This document shows positions 31,245 to 43,380 of a DNA stretch of 64,000 nucleotides, in pieces; positions within the stretch are counted from its first letter, which is position 1; the number at the start of each line of letters is the position of its first letter. Source of the DNA: Asterias amurensis (Eukaryota > Echinodermata > Asteroidea > Forcipulatida > Asteriidae); assembly GCF_032118995.1 (NCBI RefSeq), contig NC_092651.1, positions 10,131,285 through 10,195,284 on the forward strand, read 5' to 3'. The position numbers and the translations under genes were made by a program. The notes under the pieces are model-generated. The model did not search any database. It worked only from the letters and a program-made list of their open reading frames with translations, and had not been told where the DNA came from.

Positions 31245-31672
31245 AGGACAACCCCTTCCAAGCAAATGTGATGCTAAACTGTTGCAGACAAGGGGGCAGT
31301 GTATAAATTTGACCAAACCCAACTTTTTTCTGGATTTTATGGGTTATTCTATTAAAATAAAAGCCCACAGGCAGTTCAGAAGAACATGTATGTGTTGTCA
31401 CAGATGCTCATTTTTATTTTTTATTTTTTGGTAGGGGGGGGGGAATTTGCTTTGTAACACATTGTGGGACAACCCCTTCCACTTAAACTCTCACCTAAAC
31501 AAGTGTTGATATAAAGTAATGCCAATCTGTTGCGGTCAAGAGGAATGTTAAAAGTTGACCAAATGCAACTTTTTTGTCTCTGGAATTTATAGGTTATTCT
31601 ACTGCAAAAAGCCCACAGGCAGTCCAGGAGAATTACATTTACATGTGTGTGATGTCAACAAATGCCCATGTT
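31245..31672. repeat. Diverged direct duplication, ~215-bp period
   Basis: GACAACCCCTTCCA … ATTCTA … AAAGCCCACAGGCAGTYCAG occurs at 31,248-31,410 and again at 31,469-31,672. Confidence 0.75.
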
Positions 31673-32127
31673 GTTTTTTTCTTGACACAGTGTGCTCACT
31701 GTGGAAAACTCCAAACCAAACCTCTTCCTGAAATGTCTTGAGACCTTCTGAAGTGGCCGGTCTGAAGCTCCTGAAAGTGGTTAGGTTGCCAAAACTAAAC
31801 ACTGCATTCTCCCAGGTTGACCAAAACAACAAGCTGACTGTGAGAGATCGGGGAGTGTGAAAAGAAAAGAGAAGAGCGAGAGTTTCGTGGAACCTATCGC
31901 AGGAGCCGAGGAGGAGAAAAAAAGACCTGATTCCCAAAGCACCTCATCTAAGCAAGTCTTGGGCTTTGTTGACACTAAGAGGACGTCTCATACCTTCTTC
32001 AGTAAGCTGCCTTCAAGACAGGGTTAACGTTCTCCTCCTGACTGCTCATCAACCACCGCCGGAGAGGAAAGCGACACTATCTCCAACAGCGCCGGATAGA
32101 CAAGATAATCGGATTCAACTTCATTTG
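31673..32127 (+). promoter_or_regulatory. Candidate non-coding first exon ending in GTAAGT donor
   Basis: Repeat-free block of higher GC, purine-rich, with no long plus-strand frame. It ends TTCATTTG|GTAAGTTG at 32,127. It looks like a 5' UTR exon with an unmarked start. It could belong to the gene whose coding exon lies at 60,970-61,380, on the same strand. No promoter motif fixes the start. Confidence 0.35.
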
Positions 32128-32236
32128 GTAAGTTGAGCAAATCCTTTGCTATTATTATGACGATTTGATGTGTTGTTGTTTTATGAAATTCTATGTGATA
32201 ATTGGAAAGGAATTGTGTAAGTTCGGACATGTTTCT

Positions 32237-32545
32237 TTAAAAGCACTGGTCACCTTTGATTAATGTCAAAGACCAGTATTCTCACATGGTGTATCCCAAA
32301 ATATGCATGAAATAACAAACCGGTGACAATTTGGACTCAATTGGTCAGTGAAATTGCTAGAGACTGTGTTTCACAAAATTTGTGTGCTTTAAGATGCAAA
32401 GTATAATGCTTCAAGCCTGAAGTCTTTTTAACATTTGAATGAGAAATGACCTCTATCTGTTAAAATTTATTTTACTTCAGAGGGAGCTGGGTATCACAAT
32501 GGTTTACAATTTGAGTATTTACCAGTAGTGTCTTGTGCCGTTCAG
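32237..32545 (+). repeat. Old, diverged MITE-A
   Basis: TTAAAAGCACTGGTCACCTT … CAGTAGTGTCTTGTGCCG. The body is recognisable (GCATGAAATAACAAACCGGT, TTACTTCAGAGGGAGCTG) with many changes. Confidence 0.75.
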
Positions 32546-33540
32546 TCTAGTGGGCATGGCTTTTGGGACAGCATTTTTACAAAGACATTTTATTTTTTTA
32601 GTGATCCTGATTTTATCACTTCAATTAAATCCGTATGATTAAAATTGATTTTAGGAACTGTTTGATAGAGGAAGTAAACAATAAAACTAACCTGAGAAAA
32701 TCTTGCCACGTTTTTGAGATATTGCTGACATAACGCCTCTCAGATTCAAATTTATGGGCATAAAAACTGATAAAAGTGAAATATTTCTCAAAATGCTTGG
32801 TACTATTAAAAGCTGCTGTATGCTTCTTACCTAAAGTTTGACTGCCGTTATTTTAAAGGACGTAACAGAACTGGTATGAAACAAAAATCGTGAAGATCAC
32901 AGATTTACATATAACTTACAAGGTCTAATGAAGATGATAGTAGAAAACATCCCTTGAAATATATTTGTCTAAAATGTCATATTTGATGAGAAATAAATAA
33001 TCCAACTTCACATTTGGAGTTTATGGCTCAGGGAGCGTTTTATTCAGTTTTGTTTTGGCATCGATGCAATGCAAATTTGTAATCGGTTTGTTACTGTTCT
33101 CTCGTGACTCAGATGGCCGATCGATCTCAAACTTCTACAGGTTTGTCAGTTCATGCATATATGGTGGATTACATAAAGTGTGTACACTGCCAGCAACTGT
33201 TTTGTTAGCAAAAACCAATTCTGTAATGTTCCTTTAAGAGTGAATAATCAAACATATCCTTCTCCCACAGGTACAATTATCTAAATTATATGTTTGTGCT
33301 GTTGTATAGAAGTTGATGATTGATTTGCACTCTGCTTTGAACTATTACAAGGACACTTCAAACTTTGAATCATGCATAACTACAGAATTCTCAAGGTTTC
33401 CTCTAGTAGTAATACAAATAATAATAATAATAATAATAGAGGCTTCTTATATAGTGCTCATACCCCTTGACCCAGTGGACTTGACTCAGTCACCTGCGTC
33501 AAGTCCTAGTCCGAGTCACTTAGTTTGAGTCCAAGTCAAA
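32546..33540. other. No gene seen
   Basis: AT-rich sequence. At 33,090-33,240 there is a weak MITE-B-like stretch (CTCAGATGGCCGATCGATCTC … AGTGTGTACACTG). Confidence 0.5.
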
Positions 33541-33677
33541 AGTTTGCTTACCAGAATAAGGTTACCAACCAAACTACCATTTCTTTGTACAATTTGTGAC
33601 TGGTGTCCTCATTTCTGCTTAGCGGAAAGTTGTAAGGCCAAGTTTTCTGCTTAAGCAGCTCTATGAAATTTGGCCCT
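33541..33677 (-). repeat. MITE-G partial copy
   Basis: AAGGTTACCAACCAAACTAC … TGCTTAAGCAGCTCTATGAA then ATTTGGCCCTG, the reversed CAGGGCC end. Confidence 0.7.
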
Positions 33678-35716
33678 GTAGATGACTGGATCACTATTGA
33701 TTGCAAACCAAATGTCTCAAAATAAGAATTTGTAATAAGAATTGGAAATAGACGGAAATATAGTTTTTTCATGAACTCATACTTAAATGAATCAACTGAT
33801 CAAAACAAACTATTATAAGTTACACAGAAGCGCTGGTGGAATACAGGAAAAAATATAGCGCTTCTGCGATGCATATCCAATAGGCGCGCGTGTTATAACG
33901 TATTTATCTTCCAGTCTCACGTGCAACGCGCAAAGTCTAAAAATTTCAGAATGTTATTTCGCGACGAACAGCATGCGCGCGAGAAGTTTAGAATGTAATT
34001 TTTGTGCTGTCCGTATGCAGAGCGTGACGCATTGACACTCACAAACTGTCGCAAACTGGAAGATAATGTTTCATAATGAACCAAAACAAGTTTGAATATT
34101 GTCAATTGTCAGAAATCTTCTTTCAAACAAATTTAATTAAATTCAGTTCAGTTCAACATACACTTCAATACTTCCATGATTCTTTTTGTTTGTTGACAAT
34201 TACAGGTACTACGAAAAGCAAAACACAAGTCAAAACATTGCCTTCCTGGTAAAGCATTATACATCTCATCACCAATAAATTGTATTAGTGTTTTCATATT
34301 TCCGCTGGGTGTAAATATCTCTTTCTGCGACGTCAATTTAAATCTAAGGGTATTTCTCAGATAAGAAATCAATGTATAATTCAAGATGGCATGACTTGAA
34401 GCAAAAGCTCATCCCACAGTGTCGCTTTACACCTTGCAAAGCCACCCGTCTTATTCATAACACTCTTTGTTTGAAGTCTTTTAATGATTCCAAAGCCCAC
34501 TCTCATGACACCAGATATTTTTCCCCCTCGCCAATCCTTCGGGGAAAACTTGCCGTATTTTTTTACATCTTTATTTTCAGGGTTCACTATGCATGCCTGT
34601 CATCGAACCACAAAATGTGAATTTTGGACTGGGTTTGATATAAAACTTCTGCAATAGTCATTATTCCTTAAAAATAGTCTATTTGTAGTTTCCCTAGCAG
34701 GGGGGCCGTACAGGTGGTTTTCAACACCCAGTGGAAACCTGCCCTACCTTTACTGACCCATGTCTCCTACTCACTTACCCAACTCCACAAAGATCCATTT
34801 GTTACTTCTGCTAGAGAAATTAGGACAAATCTACATCAGTTTTTCTGGCCGAGTGGTAAATGGCAGACATTTGGTAGACTAGTTGGTGAGACCATGCACG
34901 CCCCCCATAGACATTTTGAAAGCTGCATCACCTTGAAGCGAGGGACTCTTGAAATTAAAGAAATTAAAAAATGAGAGTTGCCAAGAGTTGATTCTCAAAG
35001 CAGATGTTACTTTTGATATTTTTAGCCAAATAAAAAAACAGGATATTGTTGTGAGTTTAGATAGTTTCTATGCGGTGAAACTCACAATAAAGGGTATTGT
35101 GTGAGTTACTGGTCCAATGTTATCAACCACACTATTCGATCCATGTTTCTCTCTATAGTCAAACCTGACTTCATGTCGAGATAGATGTTTTCTTTTCTTC
35201 TTAACACACCGAGTCGGGTTTCTAGACTGATTTTGAGCCAGCCTATTTGCTAAACCCACTATGTCAACTTTCCTGGCAATGAGGTGCCGTTTATTTTGAT
35301 AGACGAGAGGATTCTTCCGTACGAGTATTGATTCTGAACACAATGCTTTTTTTTTTTTTCGGCGTAGACACAAATATGGTTAGTCGCCATGGAAATCATT
35401 GATTGTCACATCGGGTTTCCATTTTCCAATCAAAACGCTTCGAGCAACCGTATAAAGTTTTATGTTTTCCTTTTTCGTCGAAGAAAAATATCATAGCAGG
35501 GAATTGATTACATATCTCACAACAGAGTTTTTACATCACAGAAATTTGTATTATACCGTTGAAGTTTTGTTAACCTCAGACTACTTTAATGAAAACGCCA
35601 AAACTTTATTTATATTATCATTAAAAAAAAATGCTATAAAAAACCTCCACAACAAAGGTCTGTTAGCTTATTCTCTGAAAACAACACCTTACTGCAATGA
35701 TAATGTTGACGCGTAA
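33678..35716. other. No gene seen
   Basis: Mixed unique sequence with several 60-100-codon frames on both strands that overlap one another. None has splice signals plus a recognisable domain. An unusual CG-rich pocket (GGCGCGCGTG, GCATGCGCGCGAG) lies at 33,860-34,030. Confidence 0.45.
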
Positions 35717-35885
35717 AGATACCTGTCTTTGGAACTGAGAAGTCTTTTGGAACTGAAAAAATACCTCCGTGGTAAAAGAATATAAAGCAAGACAAGTTTT
35801 CAAAAGAACACAATCTACCTGGCAAGTAGATACACACAGTGTTATCGCAAACCGCATTATGCAATGCCTGGAGTCCCATGTACAT
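35717..35885. repeat. Dispersed duplicate, copy 1
   Basis: GAACTGAGAAGTCTTTTGGA … AGTAGATACACACAGTG … ATGCAATGCCTGGAGTCCCAT matches 36,960-37,132 in order and strand with heavy divergence. Confidence 0.65.
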
Positions 35886-36317
35886 TTCTTAGTTGGGCAG
35901 CTGCTCATTTTTTTTCCTCGAGAATTGAGCTTGTTGCCAACGAATTACCATGCATAAAAAAAAAAAACTACCCGCCACTTCAGCCAATCTCATTTTTTCT
36001 TCTTCAAATTTCCCCGAAGTGCTTCAGGTTTTATTCATTGAGTGAAACTTGTCACATCCAGTTTTCTTGTATTGTTGCGTGCATCATTCATTTGATGTGG
36101 CAGTCGCAACAATCTTTTCATGGTGCAATAGATTTTTACACACCAGGGAGAAAACGTTCCATAGAAGAGCCTGGTCTTGTTCAAGCATTCTTTTTTTATT
36201 ATTATTGATGGTTTATTAAAATTGAACTTGTAGCCAATGGCTAAATTGCGTCAATATATACATTAATACAGTAAAATATTTTAAAAATAAACATTAGGGA
36301 ATGCACAAAAGACAAAT

Positions 36318-36469
36318 TGCAACATGCGTCATTGGTCGCCATCCTTGATGAATGTGTACGCATGAGGAGCCATCACTGGCTGAGAGTCGTGCGTAGCACG
36401 TACACACTTTGAAATCCATTGTTACATCAAAGATGGCGGCCAGCGACGTGCATCGCAATCCGTCTATAT
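36318..36469. repeat. MITE-J copy
   Basis: CATGCGTCATTGGTCGCCAT … CAAAGATGGCGGCCAGCGAC … CCGTCTATA: inverted arms with the same interior theme (GGCTGAGAGT) as 17,516-17,679. Confidence 0.7.
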
Positions 36470-36959
36470 ATTAAAAAGGAAATGTTTAACTGACCGCAAC
36501 AACACACAAGAACAACAAAAAAAAACATTAAAATACCGGAGAACTCTACTTACAGGCAAGAAATTTAAATAACATTTGAAAATCAAAACATATTAAAAAA
36601 TTAAGGACTACACAAACTATACCCAAACCCTTTAAAGCAATGAACAAAAAAAGGATGAACAATTTAAAAAATTAGACAAACTATACAGACAACAGGCGAA
36701 AAACAATTTTCAATACAGGTGGAAAACCATTCTTTATTGGTTTTGTGTATCAACATTTTCTTTGACTTTCTTGAAAATTAAGTCCTGCATACATAATGTC
36801 TCCAGGCAATGACTAGTCAAAACGTTGAGACTAATTACAACTCACTCCACGATAGAGAATCTAATAACAAGAAGTCCCCTCGATCCACTAAGCAAAAAAG
36901 AGTAGTCCCGGTCGATTTCCTACCTGTCGCCCAGTTAGTAGTTTAAAAGCAGGCAACTG

Positions 36960-37132
36960 ACGGTTCTTTTCAGAACTGAGAAGTTTCCTGAATTCCGAAA
37001 AAGTTACTCCGCGGTACTATGATATAAAGTGAGACAGTTCTCTAAAGAACATATTCTACCTAGCCAGTAGATACACCGCAATCCACACATGTATTGATAC
37101 CTCACCATGCAATGCCTCAAATCCTATATGCA
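36960..37132. repeat. Dispersed duplicate, copy 2
   Basis: Counterpart of 35,717-35,885, about 1.24 kb away: GAACTGAGAAGTTTCCTGAA … CAGTAGATACACCGCA … CATGCAATGCCTCAAATCC. Confidence 0.65.
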
Positions 37133-38645
37133 TAATCAACTTTATTTTCACAGTGATTGTTGTTAGATTTCTAAAAAAGCTTAAGTGATTCTGCTCGGTC
37201 CACTGTTTTTTACAATTCAAATATCGGGGGGCTGTTCAAACCGAAAAGCGCAGAATCGCAAATGCCAGTTTGTTAGCCTGCCACTGCGCGATGCGTAAAA
37301 GTATTGGACGTTTGTTTTATTACGAACTGGTTAAAAAGTATTTAACAGAAATCAACTTGGAATATGATCTTACAAGTTAAAACTAGGGCTAACACAGGTT
37401 TGGTTAATAAAGCCCTTGATGCAAACAGATTGTGGTTGGGGCAATTAAAAAGAAAAAAGATTACAATTTCTTAATTTGTGCATCGCCTGTCAGCCCAGCT
37501 TTTTAGCTTTAGATCTTGAGATATTGTGAGATTTGAATACTGAGATTTTGAGATTTTTTTTCAAATCCTAAGGGCTTTCACTGACCTTTCTGAAAGCTTA
37601 CCTTTGTAACAGTGATATGGATTTTTATTGAATATTATAATAAGTAGGGAAGCATTGAGTTTCAGATTGGGAAAAACAGGATTATGCTCAGTATTTTGAA
37701 CGGAAGTAAACGACTCCCCCTCAAAAGGACAGAAACGAAAGGTGACTAGCCTCAACGTCAGCTCATTTTAAATACACTCATAAAAAACAACAGCTAAAAA
37801 ATAAAGCCACATACTGATCTGGTGAAGAAACTCACTATTAGTATTAATAATAACAATAATAATATATTAATAATAATAGTAATAATTAAGACATTTGTAA
37901 AGCGCCTAAAGCGCCTAATGCTTAATTATGTTTATGGAGTACTGTTTGGTGGAGCACACAAAACTCTTTTAATATTGTTAACAAAATTACTGTAAACATT
38001 AGATTTCCTCTTCTTTGAAGTGAACCAATGCTTGACACATCTGCGTAATTCTTTATTCATCAAGCCAGAATGTGGCACTACCAAAAATTATGAAAAGAAT
38101 CTCTGTAATCCTTTTTACAGTTTCTGGTATACCCAGCAGAATAAATCGCACAATTGTCGAGCCATATATATATTTTTCAGGAAGCGCAAACAGCTGCGCT
38201 TTAATTACAAACTCTAATTGTAAGAGCTGTTTCCATAGGGTCTCATGGGAAATCTAGTTTCCTGTCTTCACACTGTTGGTTATGTAAGGAACTTCCTCTC
38301 TTCCTTTGAGACTGGTCAACTTGGAAGGTTTTTTGCTCGTTTCTGTCAAAGGAAATTTGCCTTAGTACAATTAACTGATGATGCATAATATTGTTAGTAA
38401 AAATGTAATAGTTGGAGCCTGTACATTCTGTTCTTGGAGTGTGTCTTAGTGTCAAAATTGCTCCTATCAATTGTTAAGTCGAGTTGTGATCACCGTTTTT
38501 CAACTACTCGGTTAATCATGCAGCCATGACTGCTAGAAAAATAGTCGCGACTACCTGTGCGATGAACCAACTGTGAAACACAATCAGACATCAGTGACAC
38601 AATCCCTAAATCTTTTTAGCGTGAATTTTACTTTATTGCGCACCT
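37133..38645. other. No gene seen
   Basis: AT-rich sequence with (AAT)n near 37,840-37,890. Overlapping short frames at 38,020-38,470 have no support. Confidence 0.5.
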
Positions 38646-38650
38646 GCAGC

Positions 38651-38725
38651 AAACAATATACTTCAACGGTGCAGCAAACAATATACTTCAACGGTGCAGC
38701 AAACAATATACTTCAACGGTGCAGC
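38651..38725. repeat. 25-bp direct repeat, three exact units
   Basis: The unit GCAGCAAACAATATACTTCA + ACGGT is present three times in a row without spacers, followed by GCAGC. This is a minisatellite, not a CRISPR array. Confidence 0.95.
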
Positions 38726-38847
38726 TTTGGAACTTACCAAAATTAGTTGGGACAAGTGTTAGAGTTGCAGTCACGACGATTTGAAGCGCGACTAGTCGAG
38801 GAGTAAATTTCACTAGTCGCACAGGCTTTAATGCATGTCAACCACGT

Positions 38848-38955
38848 CAATAGACCTCTTGCATAATGCAAAACGCAACACTGACTCACACTTTTTTACG
38901 CACAAAGAACAGCTATCGTCCAATCATGCACCTCCTTTGGCCTAGGTGAGGGCGC
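38848..38955. repeat. MITE-I partial copy
   Basis: CAATAGACCTCTTGCATAAT … CACCTCCTTTGGCCTAGGTG then AGGGCGC parallels 17,675-17,830. The right terminus is missing. Confidence 0.6.
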
Positions 38956-39843
38956 TTTTTGACCCCAGTGAGGGTGTTTTTTGAGCGTGTGACTCCAGGC
39001 AAGGAGTCTACAGTCAACCATCTCTTCATAAGAGGAGGAGGCAAGGGAACGGACTCCATCCTCCCCAACGATATATGCCCATGCATCCCGGGTAGTACCA
39101 AACCCTATTCTGCAAATATTTATACAAATGTCTCTCTGCACTTGTTTCCTGTCTCTGTTTATTTTCTTTAAGGATGCGAGAGTACTTGGCTGAGTTTTGT
39201 TTGTTGAAGAACAAGTGAGTTTACTTTGTCACTGTAAATCGCTCTTGTTTTGTTTTTGCTGGGTATTTAAAAATCTTCTCTCCTTTTTTCAGGCGGGGGG
39301 GGGGGGGGGGGGGGGGGGGATGATGCAATTAGGGTGGCGTAGTGGTATCTTTCCTTACCTTCCACCTCTAGGTAAAATGGAGGGGTGGGGGCACGGACTT
39401 GGGTTTTCAGTCCCTACCTGATTGCGTGGGTTTTTCCTGGAATCATTCTCTGGGGTTTTCCTCCCCTATCTTAAACTGACAACTTCCCTTCTTGTCTTCA
39501 CTCAAATCTCAAGTGGGTTCTTGGCTAGTGTCGTAGGGTGATACAGTTGGCTTTTCTGAGAGTCCTTGGCTTCTCAACCAAATACTCAGAAATGAAAATG
39601 AAACAACTTTATAACACACAAATTGAATAAGAATGATTTACCTCTGACTGTGGGTTCATTAGGACTGCATAGGAGAACATGCTCCTTTGCTGCGCTCATA
39701 CGCATGAGAAACAGTTTCAATTTATTGTAGGACACACAATAAATCACACTTGGGAAAACATTTTTTGGGTTTCAGAATTTATTGAATCATGGGAGTGGGA
39801 TGTTGTTAGGACTGCATAGGAGAACATGCTCCTCAGTTGCCCA
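38956..39843. other. No gene; poly-G tract
   Basis: Contains an uninterrupted G run of more than 20 bases at about 39,296-39,319. A short direct repeat TTAGGACTGCATAGGAGAAC occurs at 39,659 and 39,807. No coding evidence. Confidence 0.6.
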
Positions 39844-39970
39844 GGGGTAGATTTCACAAAGACTTAAGACTTAGTCTTATCTCGAGTTAGGACAAGTCTA
39901 ACTTAGGACTTAAGCCTTGAGTTTTTAATATCTCCTTAACAGTTGGGACTATCTTTGTGAAATCGACCAC
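39844..39970. repeat. MITE-O, intact (GATTTCACAAAGA…TCTTTGTGAAATC)
   Basis: GGGGTAGATTTCACAAAGAC and ATCTTTGTGAAATCGACC are inverted ends of a ~127-bp element rich in TTAGGAC/GTCCTAA motifs. Confidence 0.85.
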
Positions 39971-40734
39971 AGATTCCATTTTTGTTGTTGCTGGTTTTTC
40001 CCCTCTCTTGTTTAAAAAAGTGTTGTTTTGGGGGGTATGTGTTGAGGTTTTGGGGGTTCTTGCTCATTCAGTCAATTTTTAATTCACTCTTTTTTGTTTA
40101 TCCAATTTTGAAGGTGTTCGTGCAACATGTGCACCAACACCTCTCGCTTGTATGTCATGTCCCCATCTTGTATCAGGCTGTTTAAAGTTTTTTTCCCCTT
40201 CAGTTTTTAAATTTTAAGTGTTTGTTGTTATTCTGTGTATAATATTTTCCGCATTTTTAGCAGTTTTTGTTTGTTGTGTAATTAATCTATTACCAATCCC
40301 AATAAAATAGATGGGGAAATTTTTTTTTTATAGAAGTTTTAATGGACTTTCCTAATGAATATATTCAAGAACTTGATCATAGCTGTTTTTACTGTGAATC
40401 GTGTGCAATTCATCCGCGATGCACAATCATAGTGAATGGATGAATGACAATGCTTTTAAATCAATAATGACAAATTCCAATTCTTTCCTGTGACAACTCC
40501 TCATTGATAGCTATTTGTCAGAATGCTTCATAAATTGTTTACAAATGAAGTTATCCTACCTAATTTATGCTAATTTTTCAATTGAATTATGTGCAGTTCA
40601 TTACACAAGCAATACCTTCCCTTTAAAGGCAAAGTATACATTTGGTTTTTAGAATCGTAGGATTGTTTTAATCCTGTGAAGGTGTATACAGTGAAAGTAA
40701 AAATTGAAAGTTTACAAGTGTAAGTAGAAATTCA

Positions 40735-41283
40735 CAATTTCTTCATAGGGTTCCCTTGACCGATTAGAAAATGCCTTGGTGCCCTTGAAATGTTCAAGTT
40801 GAAATTTACATTTTCCTCATAACCCTTTACCGAGGAGAAAATGCCTTGGTGTCCTTGAAATGCTCAAGTAGAAATTTACAATTTCCTTATAACCCTTTAC
40901 CAATGAGAAAATGCCTTGGTGTCCTTGAAACGCTCAGTTTACAATTTCCTTAATAATAATAATAATAACAGGTATTTAGAAACGCTCCCCATAGAAAACT
41001 GAAAATGCACAATAAACAACAAAATCTTATCGGAAAAGCTACAAACACAATGTTTGAAAAGCATGAGAAAAACAGAAAAGCTAAACAGGGAAGAGATATG
41101 TTTTCAGAAGTTGTTTAAATTGGTCTGTGGATTTTGCGGGTTTAATGAAAGAAAGGGATATTGTTCCATTCTGTGGATGCAGTTACAGTGAATGTGCGAT
41201 CATAAAGTTGTATTCCTAATAACCCTTTACCAAGGAGAAAATGCCTTGGTTCCTTTGCCCTTTCAAAAACAAGCAGGTCTGCC
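40735..41283. repeat. ~80-bp tandem repeat interrupted by a LINE tail
   Basis: Units end in TTTACCAAGGAGAAAATGCC + TTGGTGTCCTT. Three or more run to 40,940 and one more lies at 41,210-41,283. Another isolated unit is at about 47,300-47,370. Confidence 0.8.
40948..41205 (-). mobile_element. LINE 3' end (CR1/L2-like) inserted in the tandem array
   Basis: On the minus strand RTFTVTASTEWNNIP, then (after a one-base shift) SFIKPAKSTDQFKQLLKTYL, then a tail with AGCGTTTCTAAATACCTG and (TTA)n. This is the usual end of a non-LTR reverse-transcriptase ORF. It is strongly truncated. Confidence 0.7.
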
Positions 41284-41559
41284 TTCCCTTTAAGTGCTAT
41301 AATGAAATTGACCCAGTCAGTTGTCATTTATCATTCTTCATTCTCCTTATAAGAAATACAGCGAGGCCAGGCTCTTCGGGATCACAATGAGGCCGGCCTC
41401 ATAGACAAAATCAAATCAAATGCAAATCCTTTTTAAAAAGAAATTCGGTTAAACTTCTAACGTTGTTTCCCTCCCCCCCCCATGCATTCATCAGTGGCTC
41501 TAAGCAAAAAAAAAGAGAAAAGAAAGAAGAAAAAAAAAACAGATTAATATTATTTATAT

Positions 41560-43025
41560 TTATATTATTCATGATGTTAGACATGTGTAGGCCTATATGT
41601 AATCTTTTGAAAGAAAACAAATTCTGTCAATTTCCAACCATTGTTGTTTTTCTTGAATAGTTGTCTGGGTTCAAGCATAAAACTAAAATGCCAAGAAAAA
41701 AAATCTGAACTTGTGAGAGGAAAAAAAAAGCAACAAAAACCGTTTGATGTTTTTTATATTATTGATAATAAACATGTAAGGTTGGTGGAGTCGTCCATGT
41801 AGCAATAATTTCTTGTTACAGGATTTTCAGAGGGAGTTTGGTGCGCCGGTGTATGATTTTTCCTGTCTGTTTTGTATTTGTTTTTAAGAAGTTTTTTTAA
41901 ACGATGTTTCTTTTAAAAAAATGTACGTTTTTTTTTCTTCTTCAATATTATTATGTCGGCATACAAGCCGCCCGGCGAATAAACCGCAAAATCAATATAT
42001 AAAACCACATATAAACGGCGGTTTATAATCCGAAAATTACGGTATAGCTGTAATCTTTAGAAAAAAAAGAAACTCTGTTAATTTTTTTAAATCGCTTTTC
42101 TTGAAAACAAGTCCGGGTTCGTCCATTCATCTAGTAGGTCTGAGCATAACATTAAAATTCCAAGAAAAAAAGTAAAAAGAGGAAAACATCAAATGTGATG
42201 TTTTTTACGTCATTCATAATAAACATGTACAGCTGTAATCTTTTGAAAATGAGATTCTGTTAATTTCTAAATATCACTTTACTTAAAAACAAGTCTGGGT
42301 TCATGCATTCATAAAATAAAATTAAAATGGCAATACAAAAAGTCCCAAATAAGGAAGAAATAAAAACATTTGATGTTTTTTATTATTCATGATAAACGTT
42401 GTATCTGTAATCTTCCATTGGACACTTTCGGAACAGAACAAAAAATTGAAAGTTTGCAGATTTACAAATAACTTACAGGGTTTACAGAAGGTAATGGTGA
42501 AAGACTTCTCTTGAAATATTATTCCATGAAATGCTTAAGTTTTTGAGAAAACATTAAAACATTATCCATTCTTGATATCGAGATTTACGGATTTATTTTA
42601 AACACATGTCATGACACGGCGAAACGTGCAGAAACAAGGGTGGGTTTTCCCGTTATTTTCTCCCGACTCCGATGACTGATTGAGCCTAAATTTTCACAGG
42701 TTTGTTATTTTATGTATAAGTTGTGATACACGAAGTGTGGGCCTTTGGACAAAACTGTTAACCGAAAGTGTCAAATGGCTAAAAAAGAATAAAAAAGGAT
42801 TAGTGGTTTTTATATTGTTCATGATAAACATAAAGAAATTCTGTTATTTTCAAAAGGTATTTTTTTTTTTTTTAAAGACAAGTCCAGGTTCATGTATTCA
42901 CATCTGTGTCTGTCTAAGCATAAAAAATTAAAAAGCAAGAAAAAAAAGTCCCAATCAAAAAAAAATATGTAAAAAAACGTTTGATGGTTTTTATATTCAT
43001 GATAAACATGTATCTGTAATCTTAG
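41560..43025. repeat. Degenerate ~190-bp tandem array with inserted MITE-B
   Basis: Units run TTCATGATAAACATGTA…GTAATCTTTTGAAA…CTGTTAATTT…AAAACAAGTCTGGGTTC…AAGCATAAAATTAAAATG…GAAAAAAAGTCC…TTTGATGTTTTTTATATT. Four to five units can be traced. One is expanded by unrelated sequence at 41,790-42,050 and the array is split at 42,415-42,780. Confidence 0.8.
42415..42780 (-). repeat. MITE-B (CCATTGGACACTTTCGG), reverse orientation
   Basis: CCATTGGACACTTTCGGAAC … CCGAAAGTGTCAAATGG. The body has TTGATATCGAGA, GTCATGACACGGCGAAACGT and GGTTTGTTATTTTATGTATA. Other copies are at 46,009, 57,114 and 63,325. Confidence 0.88.
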
Positions 43026-43209
43026 CTCAAGCAGACTGCTGTCAGACCCTGGGAATTCCAGCCTGTCCAACGAACGCCCATGTAATGAGAAATCTCTACA
43101 TGGCATTCTCACAACATGTCATTCTCCCTTGTTATATGTTGTACCCTGGTAAAGAAGTATTCGGTGTGATACTTCGGTTGGGGAGCCACGAAGCAGACAG
43201 GCTTCTGTT

Positions 43210-43380
43210 TTGTTTAAAGGGTTTGGGTACTTTTTGTACGACACGAAACACAAACCTCCACAGATTTACATTTAACTTACACAATTTAAAGATATGATGG
43301 TAGAAAGCTTCCCTTAAAATATTACATGATGAGGTGCTGTAGTTTTTGAGGAGTGAGTAAAACAATTTTGAGAAAATAAT
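43210..43380. repeat. MITE-E-like partial copy
   Basis: AAAGGGTTTGGGTACTTTTT … CACAGATTTACATTTAACTT … GATGGTAGAAAGCTTCCCTT: the reversed end of the family at 49,266-49,627. Confidence 0.65.

Noticed and set aside
31599-31937. 112-codon minus frame
   Set aside because: No domain, signal peptide context or splice sites. It overlaps a duplicated repeat and the candidate leader exon on the other strand.
38651-38725. Three identical repeats as a CRISPR-like array
   Set aside because: There are no spacers. The 25-bp units are directly contiguous, i.e. a minisatellite in eukaryotic sequence.
39296-39319. Poly-G run as a G-quadruplex regulatory site
   Set aside because: A mononucleotide run of this length is prone to slippage and sequencing error, and no gene context supports a function.
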